Assembly (NCBI RefSeq): GCF_900115295.1
Contig: NZ_FOVZ01000005.1
Location: forward strand, 124,001 to 188,000
From: Sphingomonas sp. OK281
GTDB taxonomy: Bacteria > Pseudomonadota > Alphaproteobacteria > Sphingomonadales > Sphingomonadaceae
Reading direction: 5' to 3'
Length of the DNA: 64,000 nt
Shown here: positions 17,366 through 24,916 of the stretch, piece after piece
Layout of the letters: every line of letters begins with the position of its first letter
How positions within the stretch are numbered: position 1 is the stretch's first letter
Program-made: the position numbers and the translations under genes
The notes under the pieces: generated by a model
What the model saw: the letters and a program-made list of their open reading frames with translations, nothing else
Database searches by the model: none
Told to the model about the DNA's origin: nothing

Positions 17366-18649
17366 TCACCGCTGCCGGACCGCATAGACGGGCGCGAACA
17401 GCCATTGCAGCAACGTCTGCCGTTCGATGACGATGCGCGCGGTCAGCGTCATGCCCGATACCAGCGGTGCCTGCCTGCCGAAGGCGGACAGCGCGGTCCG
17501 ATCGAGCGCAACGGTCACCGGATAGACCGGGACGACCGTGCCGTTCGTGCCGGTGCGGTTGATCGTGCTGCCGGCGACCATGAGGACGCGTCCGCGGACC
17601 GTGCCGAACCGCTGATAGGGAAACGCGTCGATCGCCAGATGCACGGCCTGCCCGCGCTGGAGGAAACCGATCGACGACGTCGGCGCGGACAGAATCGCGC
17701 GCAAGTCCGCACCGTCGGGGACGATCGTCATCAGCGGTGTCTGCGGTGTCGCCGGCTGGCCGGGGCGAGCGGTCAGCGCGGTGACGCGGCCGGCGATCGG
17801 TGCGCGCAATGCATAGGACCGGGCGCCGCTGGTACTGGCGGCTTCCTGCGCGACCTGCGCGCGGGTGGCGGCGAGGTTGGCGTTCTGCGCGCGTGCCTGG
17901 GCGCCGACTTGAGCGGCGGTGCGCTGTGCTTCGACCAGCGCCGAGCGTTTCGACGCGGCGGTCTGGACGAGTTGCGACAAGCCCTGTTTGCGCGATACCA
18001 GCGCCTCTTCGCGAATTTGTAGATCATGCCCGCTGATGAAGCCGCGGACAGCGATGGCGCGCGCGCGGTCGAGGTCGCGGCGGGCGGAGTCGACCAGATC
18101 CTTCTGGAGGTCGATCTGCGATCCGAGCTGCGATACTTCGGCGACGAGCCCGGTGCGCTGCGCCGCGAGCTGTTCGAGCTGGGCCCCGGCGGCGGCTGTG
18201 GTTGCGGCGGATTGCGCGGCGAGGCTGCTGTCCTGCTGGCCGATCGCCGCCTCGATCCGGGCCGCGGTGGACCGGCCGCTGACGGCGTCCTCCTCGGCGC
18301 GGACGATGGCGAGCGTCGTGCCCGCCGCAACATGCTGGCCATCGGCGACCGCGACGTCGGCGAGCACGCCCGCGCGGGTCGGGACGATCAGCGAGACACC
18401 CGAGGCGGGCATGATCTCGCCGCTGACGGTCTCGCTGCGCGAATAGGGCGCAAACGCGAGGAAAACGAGTGCGACGAGCACGCTGGCGGTCATCAGATAG
18501 CCGATCCCCTGCCATGCGACGGGGACGAATATCGCCACGGTGCCGTAGAGTCGGTCCGCCCTATGCGGCGACGCTTCTGTCCTGAACACAACTTGCTTTC
18601 GGAAGGGATCGGTAAGGGAGTTCGGTCGGGTCGCGGCGTCGGTCGGCAC
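17366..18649 (-). CDS. HlyD/CvaA-family membrane-fusion protein for peptide export
   Basis: A 427-residue periplasmic adaptor linking the PCAT exporter to a TolC-type outer-membrane channel. One membrane segment lies near residues 45-68 (IGYLMTASVLVALVFLAFAPY). A lipoyl half-motif follows (VPTRAGVLADVAVADGQHVAAGTTL), then a long alanine/glutamine-rich coiled coil at about 120-270, the second lipoyl half (YALRAPIAGRVTALTARPGQPATPQTPL) and a C-terminal beta-barrel domain. The start is taken as the GTG at 18649; a second GTG twenty codons later is possible. The GGGG that could serve as ribosome site is in the 3' arm of a hairpin. No TolC gene is adjacent. Confidence 0.9.
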   Translation of the reverse strand: MPTDAATRPNSLTDPFRKQVVFRTEASPHRADRLYGTVAIFVPVAWQGIGYLMTASVLVALVFLAFAPYSRSETVSGEIMPASGVSLIVPTRAGVLADVAVADGQHVAAGTTLAIVRAEEDAVSGRSTAARIEAAIGQQDSSLAAQSAATTAAAGAQLEQLAAQRTGLVAEVSQLGSQIDLQKDLVDSARRDLDRARAIAVRGFISGHDLQIREEALVSRKQGLSQLVQTAASKRSALVEAQRTAAQVGAQARAQNANLAATRAQVAQEAASTSGARSYALRAPIAGRVTALTARPGQPATPQTPLMTIVPDGADLRAILSAPTSSIGFLQRGQAVHLAIDAFPYQRFGTVRGRVLMVAGSTINRTGTNGTVVPVYPVTVALDRTALSAFGRQAPLVSGMTLTARIVIERQTLLQWLFAPVYAVRQR

Positions 18650-18659
18650 GCAGGCAAAG

Positions 18660-18687
18660 CCCCGGCAGCCGATTATGGCTGCCGGGG
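18660..18687 (-). other. Hairpin just upstream of the HlyD start
   Basis: An 11-bp perfect stem (CCCCGGCAGCC and complement) with a six-base loop lies between the double-glycine peptide gene and the HlyD gene. On the transcribed strand its 3' arm ends in GGGG about twelve bases before the GTG, so it could hide the ribosome site as well as act as a pause signal. Confidence 0.55.
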
Positions 18688-18694
18688 CCCTGGA

Positions 18695-18724
18695 CGATAC
18701 GACCGGCGCCGGCCGGTCGTATCG
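18695..18724 (-). terminator. 13-bp perfect hairpin right after the peptide gene
   Basis: CGATACGACCGGC, a four-base loop and its exact reverse complement begin seven bases past the peptide stop on the minus strand. There is no long T tract. It is well placed as an attenuator or mRNA-stabilising element that would let the peptide be made in excess over its exporter. Confidence 0.6.
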
Positions 18725-18730
18725 CGTGGC

Positions 18731-18922
18731 TTACTTGCCGAACGTGATCGAACCGGTGCGCTGCACGACTTCGGCAGGAACCTTGAACGAATAGCTGCCC
18801 GACTTGCCGCCGAACGAATAGTCGGTCGTCAGCGTGCCGTCGGCCGCCGCGGAGAAGGTGACCGAACCGCCGCCGTTGACGAGATCGAGCATGTCGTTGT
18901 TGATTTCGGTGATGTTGGTCAT
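18731..18922 (-). CDS. Double-glycine-leader secreted peptide (bacteriocin/microcin-like precursor)
   Basis: The 63-residue product begins MTNITEINNDMLDLVNGG, a classic double-glycine leader: G17-G18 before the cut, V15, L12 and I7 at positions -4, -7 and -12, where hydrophobic residues are expected. The predicted mature part is 45 residues (19-63), has no cysteine, and alternates hydrophobic/aromatic with polar residues (SVTFSAAADGT, YSFGGKSGSYSF, GSITFGK), which suggests beta structure. The ATG follows AAAGGA by seven bases. Directly downstream are HlyD and C39-ABC exporter genes, the matched secretion machine. Activity (bacteriocin, signal or surface peptide) cannot be told. I do not recognise the core. 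Confidence 0.85.
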   Translation of the reverse strand: MTNITEINNDMLDLVNGGGSVTFSAAADGTLTTDYSFGGKSGSYSFKVPAEVVQRTGSITFGK

Positions 18923-19137
18923 TGTACTGTCCTTTGGTTGGGGGAAATTGGAGAACGTACCCGGGGGAAGGCCGCTCTTCTTGCTTTTGCCAAGGATCCG
19001 AAAACCCTAAGATCGTGACGCGGCCGGCGGTTAAAGTCGCCCGATCCTGCGCCTGGCAGGCAGATCGCAGCACCGCGTGGAAATTTGTTGCGCGTTTGGT
19101 GGACCATCGATGAAGATCGCCGACGAACCGGTCGCGT

Positions 19138-19383
19138 TCAGTATGCGCAGTCTTCCGGGAAAGCGCGGCAGTGCCGCTCGGCCATGCGACGATCCTGGGC
19201 GCGTTCGTACGCGACGCGGCGCGCATAGTTGCGATCCGCTTCGCTTGAGCTTGTCGTGCTCCAGTCGACGACCTTGCCGGTCGCCTTGAACGGCAGCGCG
19301 GCCAGATCGGTCGCGGTCCGGGTGACGCAACCGCCCGCGGCGAGCGGTACGGTCATCGCCAATATCAAATAGAATTTACGCAT
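19138..19383 (-). CDS. Small lipoprotein, function unknown
   Basis: An 81-residue protein with a lipoprotein signal (MRKFYLILAMTVPLAAGGC, lipobox AAGGC with the cysteine at 19). The rest is charged and includes ARRVAYERAQDRRMAERHC and two further cysteines. The ATG is preceded by AGGAG. It lies 215 bases upstream of the double-glycine peptide on the same strand, so a link such as self-protection is possible but unsupported. It may equally be a general envelope protein. Confidence 0.7.
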   Translation of the reverse strand: MRKFYLILAMTVPLAAGGCVTRTATDLAALPFKATGKVVDWSTTSSSEADRNYARRVAYERAQDRRMAERHCRAFPEDCAY

Positions 19384-19626
19384 ACGATCTCCTGTGACGC
19401 TCGCAAGCTACGGGCCGATCGTCGAGCATTCATGGATGTTCGGTGGGCGAATGCCCGAGGCCAGCGCGCTGCGCGCTAATCAGGCGGGGCGGGGGCGTCT
19501 CGACGTAATATCCATCGATGTTCAGTCAAACCTACACGCACCGTGTGCATTCATCCTACGAGGCGAAGGTGCTCTTGTTCCCGCCGCCGCCGCCACGACC
19601 AAGTCGATCTACCAAGGGAGATACTC

Positions 19627-19689
19627 ATGAACGTCAGGCGCCACCCAGTCGCTTCGCTCTACCCTGCGGCTACGGGATCGGAATTATGA
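19627..19689 (+). CDS. Possible 20-codon leader ORF
   Basis: ATG at 19627 with a good ribosome site (AAGGGAG, six to seven bases upstream) opens a frame of 20 codons ending in TGA at 19687. That stop overlaps the next ATG as ATGA. Its peptide (MNVRRHPVASLYPAATGSEL) has no recognised motif. It may exist only to couple translation to the next small gene. Confidence 0.3.
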   Translation: MNVRRHPVASLYPAATGSEL

Positions 19690-19862
19690 TGGATGGCTCG
19701 ACCAGCGTCATGTGGGTCAGATACGGCGCAGGGGTCCTCATTTGCCTCGGCTCCCTCCTCGTAATGCTTCGTGCAGCGGTTTCGATGTGGCGCGAGGCTC
19801 GCAAAGAAGCGCAGTGCGACCGGAAACAGCGTTGGCAGAGTGACGAGACGTTACCGCAATGA
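19686..19862 (+). CDS. Possible small single-span membrane protein
   Basis: A 58-residue frame begins with ATGATG, overlapping the stop of the 20-codon leader. It has one hydrophobic segment (about residues 12-32, YGAGVLICLGSLLVMLRAAV) followed by a charged tail (WREARKEAQCDRKQR). The region 19384-19899 otherwise holds no gene. Support is limited to membrane-helix pattern and coupling; it could be a chance frame. Confidence 0.35.
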   Translation: MMDGSTSVMWVRYGAGVLICLGSLLVMLRAAVSMWREARKEAQCDRKQRWQSDETLPQ

Positions 19863-19899
19863 CGGACGATTCGATTCAGCTTTGCGCCACGAACGTTGC

Positions 19900-20445
19900 T
19901 CAGTCGGGGCGCAGGCCGCGCATAATGATGTCCAGCGCGCTCTCGGTCCCGTTGTCGTCGAAGCCGTCCTCTGTGATGTCCTTGTTCGCCGCGGCGGTGA
20001 CCATGCGCATGACGAGGCGCAGATCTGCCGCATTGAAATCGGAACGCACGAGGCCAAAAGCCCGGGCGTTCGCCGCCACCTGCTCGTAGATGATGGCAGC
20101 CTCCATTTTCAACGGCGCCAGCAATTCGAGATCGCCCGTTTCGGCCATCATCTGCACGGCCCCGACCACGCCCTGGCTCGAGGCCGCGTGCTGCGTCAGA
20201 AGGTGGTGCAACAGGACCGGCGCGCGGCGATGTTCAGTCACGAACTCGGCGAGACGGTCGAGCTGATGGCGAAAGACGGCCGCGACCAGCGCGCTGCGGT
20301 TGGGGAAATGGCGATACAGCGTGCCGCGTCCCAGCCCGGTCTCTTCGAGCACCTGTTCGAGCGGTGCATTATACCCGTGGAGCGTGAAGATACGGGCCGC
20401 CGCTCCGATCAGTTCCTCGCGATGTAATCGGGCGTCGGTCCGCAT
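19900..20445 (-). CDS. TetR-family repressor of the adjacent RND operon (inferred)
   Basis: A 181-residue TetR-type regulator. The N-terminal helix-turn-helix is clear (AARIFTLHGYNAPLEQVLEETGLGRGTLYRHFPNRSALV, residues 16-54); the C-terminal two thirds is a helical ligand domain. It is transcribed away from the RND adaptor gene, with a palindrome in the 112-base gap. By analogy with AcrR/NalC-type arrangements it should repress the efflux operon and itself and be released by a pump substrate. A two-component system at the far end of the operon gives a second possible control. Confidence 0.9.
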   Translation of the reverse strand: MRTDARLHREELIGAAARIFTLHGYNAPLEQVLEETGLGRGTLYRHFPNRSALVAAVFRHQLDRLAEFVTEHRRAPVLLHHLLTQHAASSQGVVGAVQMMAETGDLELLAPLKMEAAIIYEQVAANARAFGLVRSDFNAADLRLVMRMVTAAANKDITEDGFDDNGTESALDIIMRGLRPD

Positions 20446-20471
20446 TCATCACCCCTGCCACGAGAATTAAA

Positions 20472-20488
20472 CGGACACAACTTGTCCG
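20472..20488. promoter_or_regulatory. TetR-type palindrome CGGACA-N5-TGTCCG
   Basis: A perfect 6-5-6 inverted repeat in the divergent promoter between the TetR gene and the RND operon, 26 bases before the repressor start and 69 before the adaptor start. Position and symmetry fit a TetR operator. Confidence 0.6.
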
Positions 20489-20557
20489 CTTATTAATGTT
20501 GAGCTAATGCGCCGCCGTGGTCGTCACGCAAAGCGCCACGAATTCAGGAGATTATGC

Positions 20558-21706
20558 GTGGGCCGTCGTCGTAATTATGCCGTTCCGGTGCTGTTGAGCC
20601 TCGTGCCGCTGGTATCCGGATGCGGGGAAAAATCCGAGCAGCCGAAGGCGCCGCCACCGCCCGTCGTTGAGGTCGTGGTGTTGAAGACCGAGCGCGTTCC
20701 CAACATCGTCGAACTCCCCGGGCGCATCCAGGCCGTCCGTACCGCAGAAGTGCGCGCGCGGACCGACGGGATCGTCCAGCGCCGGGTGTACGAGGAGGGA
20801 ACCGACGTGGCCGCCGGCGCGCCGCTGTTCCAGATCGACCCGCGCGATTATCAGGCGCAGGTCCAGTCCGCGCAGGCGACCTTGCTGCGCGCGCAGGCGA
20901 CGCGCGGAAATGCGGCCTCGGTCGTGCGCCGCTACACGCCGCTCGTGACCGAGCGCGCGGTCAGCGGACAGGAATACGACAAGGCGCGCGCAGATCTTAC
21001 GGAGGCGGAGGGCCAGGTCGCCGAAGCGCGCGCCGCGCTTGCCCGTGCGCGCCTGCAACTGAGTTTCACGACGATCCGCGCGCCGATCGCCGGCCGCGTC
21101 GGTCGTGCCGAAGTCACCGAAGGCGCACTCGTCAGCGGATCGCAGGCGACGCTGATGACGCGGGTCGACCAGATGGCGCCGGTCTATGCAGTCTTTACCG
21201 CGTCGAGCGCGGCAATCCTCGACGGTACGCGACAGATCCGGGCGGGCGATCTCAGCGTCGGGTCGCAGGCGAGCGTGACGGTGAAGCTGGTGCTCGAAAA
21301 CGGCCAGGACTACGGGCTGGTCGGTCGGCTCGACTTCACCGCCGCCTCGGTCGATACCGAGACCGGCAGCCAGCTGGTCCGCGCGCGCTTCGCCAATCCG
21401 CAGAACCTGCTCAAGCCGGGCCAGTTCGTCCGCGGGCGGATCGAGGCGGGGACGATTCCCAACGGTCTGATGCTTCCCGCGCGCGCGGTGCAGTTGAAGG
21501 GCGAACAGGCCAGCGTCTCGATCCTCGGCAAGGACGGTACGGTGGTCAATCGGCCGGTAACGCTGGGCGAGATGGTCGGCAGCCGCTGGATCGTCCGTTC
21601 GGGCGTCAAGCCCGGCGAGCGCGTCATCGTCGAGGGATGGGCGAAGGTCCGCCCCGGGCAGAAGGCACAGCTCAAGCCTGTCGCCACAACCCAGGCGGGG
21701 CGCTGA
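20558..21706 (+). CDS. RND efflux periplasmic adaptor (AcrA/MexA family)
   Basis: The adaptor joins the inner-membrane pump to the outer-membrane channel. The GTG at 20558, with AGGAG seven bases upstream, gives 382 residues starting with a lipoprotein signal (LLSLVPLVSGC). A longer frame from 20507 lacks such support. The protein shows the lipoyl half EVRARTDGIVQRRVYEEGTDVAAGAPLFQID, an alpha-hairpin (residues about 95-160), the second half TIRAPIAGRVGRAEVTEGALV, and the beta-barrel and membrane-proximal domains typical of MexA. It is followed three bases later by the pump gene. Confidence 0.92.
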   Translation: MGRRRNYAVPVLLSLVPLVSGCGEKSEQPKAPPPPVVEVVVLKTERVPNIVELPGRIQAVRTAEVRARTDGIVQRRVYEEGTDVAAGAPLFQIDPRDYQAQVQSAQATLLRAQATRGNAASVVRRYTPLVTERAVSGQEYDKARADLTEAEGQVAEARAALARARLQLSFTTIRAPIAGRVGRAEVTEGALVSGSQATLMTRVDQMAPVYAVFTASSAAILDGTRQIRAGDLSVGSQASVTVKLVLENGQDYGLVGRLDFTAASVDTETGSQLVRARFANPQNLLKPGQFVRGRIEAGTIPNGLMLPARAVQLKGEQASVSILGKDGTVVNRPVTLGEMVGSRWIVRSGVKPGERVIVEGWAKVRPGQKAQLKPVATTQAGR

Positions 21707-21709
21707 ATC

Positions 21710-24700
21710 ATGGATCGCTTCTTCGTCTATAAACCCGTCTTCGGATGGGTCATCGCCGCGTTCATCGCGCTGGCCGGCATCCTGTCGCTGATGAACCTGC
21801 CGGTCGAGCAATATCCGTCCGTCGCGCCGCCATCGTTGACGCTGTCCTATACCTATACGGGTGCCGACGCGGAAACGCTCGACCGCAACGTCACCGCGGT
21901 GATTGAGCGCGAGATGAACGGGATCGAGGGTTTCCTGTACATGTCCGCCGCGAGCCGGTCGAACGGCACCGGCCAGGTGATCCTGACCTTCCAGTCGGGG
22001 ACCGACCTCAACACCGCGCGCAGCCTCGTCCAGAGCCGCCTCAACCGCGCCGAACCGCGCCTCCCGCAGGCGGTGCAGCAGATGGGCGTGCAGATCACCG
22101 ACAATTCATCGGGCTTCCTGATGATCATGGGCGTCTATTCGACCGACAATTCGCTGTCGGCGCTCGAAGTCGGCAACTACGCCAGCAACAACATCGTCAA
22201 CGAGCTTCGGCGCGTGCCGGGGGTCGGCGACATCGTCCTGTTCGGGTCGCAATATGCGATGCGGATCTGGCTCGATCCGACCAAGCTCACAGGCTATTCG
22301 CTGTCTGCATCGGACGTGCTGACCGCGGTGCAGGAACAGAACAGCCAGGTCGCGGGCGGTGGTCTGGCCGAGCAGCCGATCACGCGCGAGGCGGAGTTCA
22401 CTGCCAAGATCGTCACGCAGAACCGGTTCGCCACCGCAGAACAGTTTCGCGAGATCATCGTCCGCGCGGGCCAGGACGGCTCGACCGTGCGGCTCGGCGA
22501 TGTCGCGCGGGTCGAGCTCGGCGCCGACAATTACGGGTTCAAGGCGCGTCTCAACGGGCGCGAGATCGCCGGCATGGGTGTGCAGCTTGGCGCCGGGGCC
22601 AACGCGGTCGCGACCGCCGAAGCGATCAAGACGCGGATGAAGGAGCTCCAGGCGAACTTCCCGCCGAGCATGACCTGGTCGATCGGCACCGACACCACGC
22701 CGTTCATCGACGCGTCGATCCACAGCGTCATCACGACGCTAATCGAGGCGATGATCCTGGTGTTCGCGGTGATGTTCCTGTTCCTCCAGAACTGGCGCTC
22801 GACGCTGATCCCCGCGGTGGTCGTGCCGATCGCGCTGTCGGGGGCGTGCTTCGGGCTTTACGTGTTCGGCTTCTCGATCAACACGCTGTCGCTGTTCGCG
22901 ATGGTGGTGGCGATCGGCATCCTGGTCGACGACGCGATCGTCGTGGTCGAGAATGTCGAGCGGATCATGGCGGAGGAAGGCCTGCCGCCGCGGCTTGCCA
23001 CGGTGAAGGCGATGGGCCAGATTCGCGGTGCGATCATCGGCATCACGCTGGTGCTGATCGCCGTGTTCGTGCCGATGGCGTTCTTCCCCGGCTCGACCGG
23101 CGGCATCTACCGCCAGTTCTCCGTCACGCTTGCGGTGTCGATCTTCTTCTCGGCGGTGCTGGCGCTGACGCTCACGCCGGCCCTGTGCGCGACGTTGCTC
23201 AAGCCGCACGCGGACGATCACGGCGAGCCGCGCGCGGGCATTCTCGGTGTGCCGAGACGGTTCGGGAATTGGTTCAACGACAAGTTCGGGCGTGCGACGG
23301 AGAAATATGCCGGTGCGGTCGGCACGATGACCAGCGCGCCGATGCGCTGGCTCGCGGTGTTCGCGGTCGTCTGCGTCGTGACGTTCGTGCTGTTCACGCG
23401 GTTGCCCGGCGGCTTCCTGCCGAGCGAGGATCAAGGCTCGTTCCTCGTCAATTACGACGCGCCGGTGGGCGCGACGATGCAGCGCACCGAACAGGCGGTG
23501 ATCCAGGGCGAGGCGTATCTGAGCAAGCAGCCGCAGGTCCGCAACGTCATATCGGTGCTCGGCTACAATTTCTTCGGCCAGAGCCAGGGGGCGGCGATGT
23601 CGTTCGTCGACCTCAAGCCGTGGGACGAGCGCAAGGGCGATGGCGATACGGTCGAGGCGATCATCGGCGGCGTCCAGAAGGCGGTGTTCGGCATTTCGCA
23701 GGCGAGCATCATCGCGCTCAATCCGCCGCCAATCTCGGCGCTGGGCAACGCTATCGGCTTCTCGATGAAGGTCGAGGATCGGTCGGGCACCGACCGCGCC
23801 GGGTTGATCGCCGCGCGTGACGCGATCGTCGCGGCGGCTTCGAAGAACCCCCTGCTGGCTGGCGTCCGGCCGGAAGGACAAGGCGATGCACCTGAACTCT
23901 ATGTAGATATCGACCGGGTCAAGGCGCGGGCGCTGGGCCTGTCGATCGCCGGGGTAAACAACACGCTCGCGATCAATTTCGGGTCGTTCTACGCCAACGA
24001 CTTCAACCGCGACGGCAACACGCTCCGCGTCTACCTACAGGCGGATGCGAAGGCGCGCATGACGCCGCAGGACGTGCTGGCGCTCCGTGTGCCGGGTCCG
24101 GAAAAGCAGATGGTGCCGTTCAGCGCGTTCGCGCGCGTCTCGTGGCGCTCAGGGCCGATCCAGCTCGATCGGTTCAACGGTTATCCATCGCTGACCATTT
24201 CGGGTCAGGCCGCTCCGGGGCAGTCGTCTGGCGCCGCGCTCGAAGCGATGGAGGCGATCGCCAAGCAGTCGCTTACCGGGTCGTTCGCGTATGAATGGAC
24301 CGGTACCGCCTTCGAGGAGAAACAGGCGGGCGGACAGATCGGGCTGTTGCTCGGCCTCTCGATGGTGGTCGTGTTCCTGTTGCTTGCGGCGCTCTACAAC
24401 AGTTGGGGCATCCCGCTCGCGGTGTTGCTGGTGGTGCCGTTCGGGGTGCTCGGGTCGGTGCTGTTCACGATGTTCCGCGGGCTATCGGCAGACGTGTATT
24501 TCAACATCGGCCTGATCACGATCATCGGCCTTGCTGCGAAGAACGCGATCCTGATCGTCGAGTTCGCGATCGACGACGAAGCGCATCACAAGGGTGAAGG
24601 CCCGGAGAAGGTCCGCAATGCCACGGTCGAGGCTTCGAAACAGCGACTGCGACCGATCCTGATGACCAGCCTCGCGTTCATCCTCGGCATGGTGCCGCTG

Positions 24701-24916
24701 GTGATCGCAAGCGGTGCGGGGGCAGCCAGCCGTAAGGCGGTCGGCACGGGCGTGATGGGCGGCATGATCGCCGCGACAATCTTCGGAATCTTCTTCACGC
24801 CGGTCTTCTACCTGCTCGCGCGAAAGTATCTGAGCAGGACACGCGATCCCGAAGGCGAGGATTCCCGCTGGGCCACCGAAAACGACAAACGGGATGGGGA
24901 CACGGTCCATGCGTAA
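21710..24916 (+). CDS. RND multidrug efflux pump, HAE1 family
   Basis: A 1068-residue AcrB/MexB-type proton-driven exporter of hydrophobic and amphiphilic compounds. It starts MDRFFVYKPVFGWVIAAFIALAG, the usual HAE1 N-terminus. It has the two large periplasmic loops, and in transmembrane helix 4 the proton-relay GILVDDAIVVVENVER, with paired aspartates. Helix 10 has GLAAKNAILIVEFA. About twelve membrane segments are apparent and the length is standard. It sits between the adaptor and the outer-membrane channel gene and overlaps the latter by eight bases. Confidence 0.95.
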   Translation: MDRFFVYKPVFGWVIAAFIALAGILSLMNLPVEQYPSVAPPSLTLSYTYTGADAETLDRNVTAVIEREMNGIEGFLYMSAASRSNGTGQVILTFQSGTDLNTARSLVQSRLNRAEPRLPQAVQQMGVQITDNSSGFLMIMGVYSTDNSLSALEVGNYASNNIVNELRRVPGVGDIVLFGSQYAMRIWLDPTKLTGYSLSASDVLTAVQEQNSQVAGGGLAEQPITREAEFTAKIVTQNRFATAEQFREIIVRAGQDGSTVRLGDVARVELGADNYGFKARLNGREIAGMGVQLGAGANAVATAEAIKTRMKELQANFPPSMTWSIGTDTTPFIDASIHSVITTLIEAMILVFAVMFLFLQNWRSTLIPAVVVPIALSGACFGLYVFGFSINTLSLFAMVVAIGILVDDAIVVVENVERIMAEEGLPPRLATVKAMGQIRGAIIGITLVLIAVFVPMAFFPGSTGGIYRQFSVTLAVSIFFSAVLALTLTPALCATLLKPHADDHGEPRAGILGVPRRFGNWFNDKFGRATEKYAGAVGTMTSAPMRWLAVFAVVCVVTFVLFTRLPGGFLPSEDQGSFLVNYDAPVGATMQRTEQAVIQGEAYLSKQPQVRNVISVLGYNFFGQSQGAAMSFVDLKPWDERKGDGDTVEAIIGGVQKAVFGISQASIIALNPPPISALGNAIGFSMKVEDRSGTDRAGLIAARDAIVAAASKNPLLAGVRPEGQGDAPELYVDIDRVKARALGLSIAGVNNTLAINFGSFYANDFNRDGNTLRVYLQADAKARMTPQDVLALRVPGPEKQMVPFSAFARVSWRSGPIQLDRFNGYPSLTISGQAAPGQSSGAALEAMEAIAKQSLTGSFAYEWTGTAFEEKQAGGQIGLLLGLSMVVVFLLLAALYNSWGIPLAVLLVVPFGVLGSVLFTMFRGLSADVYFNIGLITIIGLAAKNAILIVEFAIDDEAHHKGEGPEKVRNATVEASKQRLRPILMTSLAFILGMVPLVIASGAGAASRKAVGTGVMGGMIAATIFGIFFTPVFYLLARKYLSRTRDPEGEDSRWATENDKRDGDTVHA

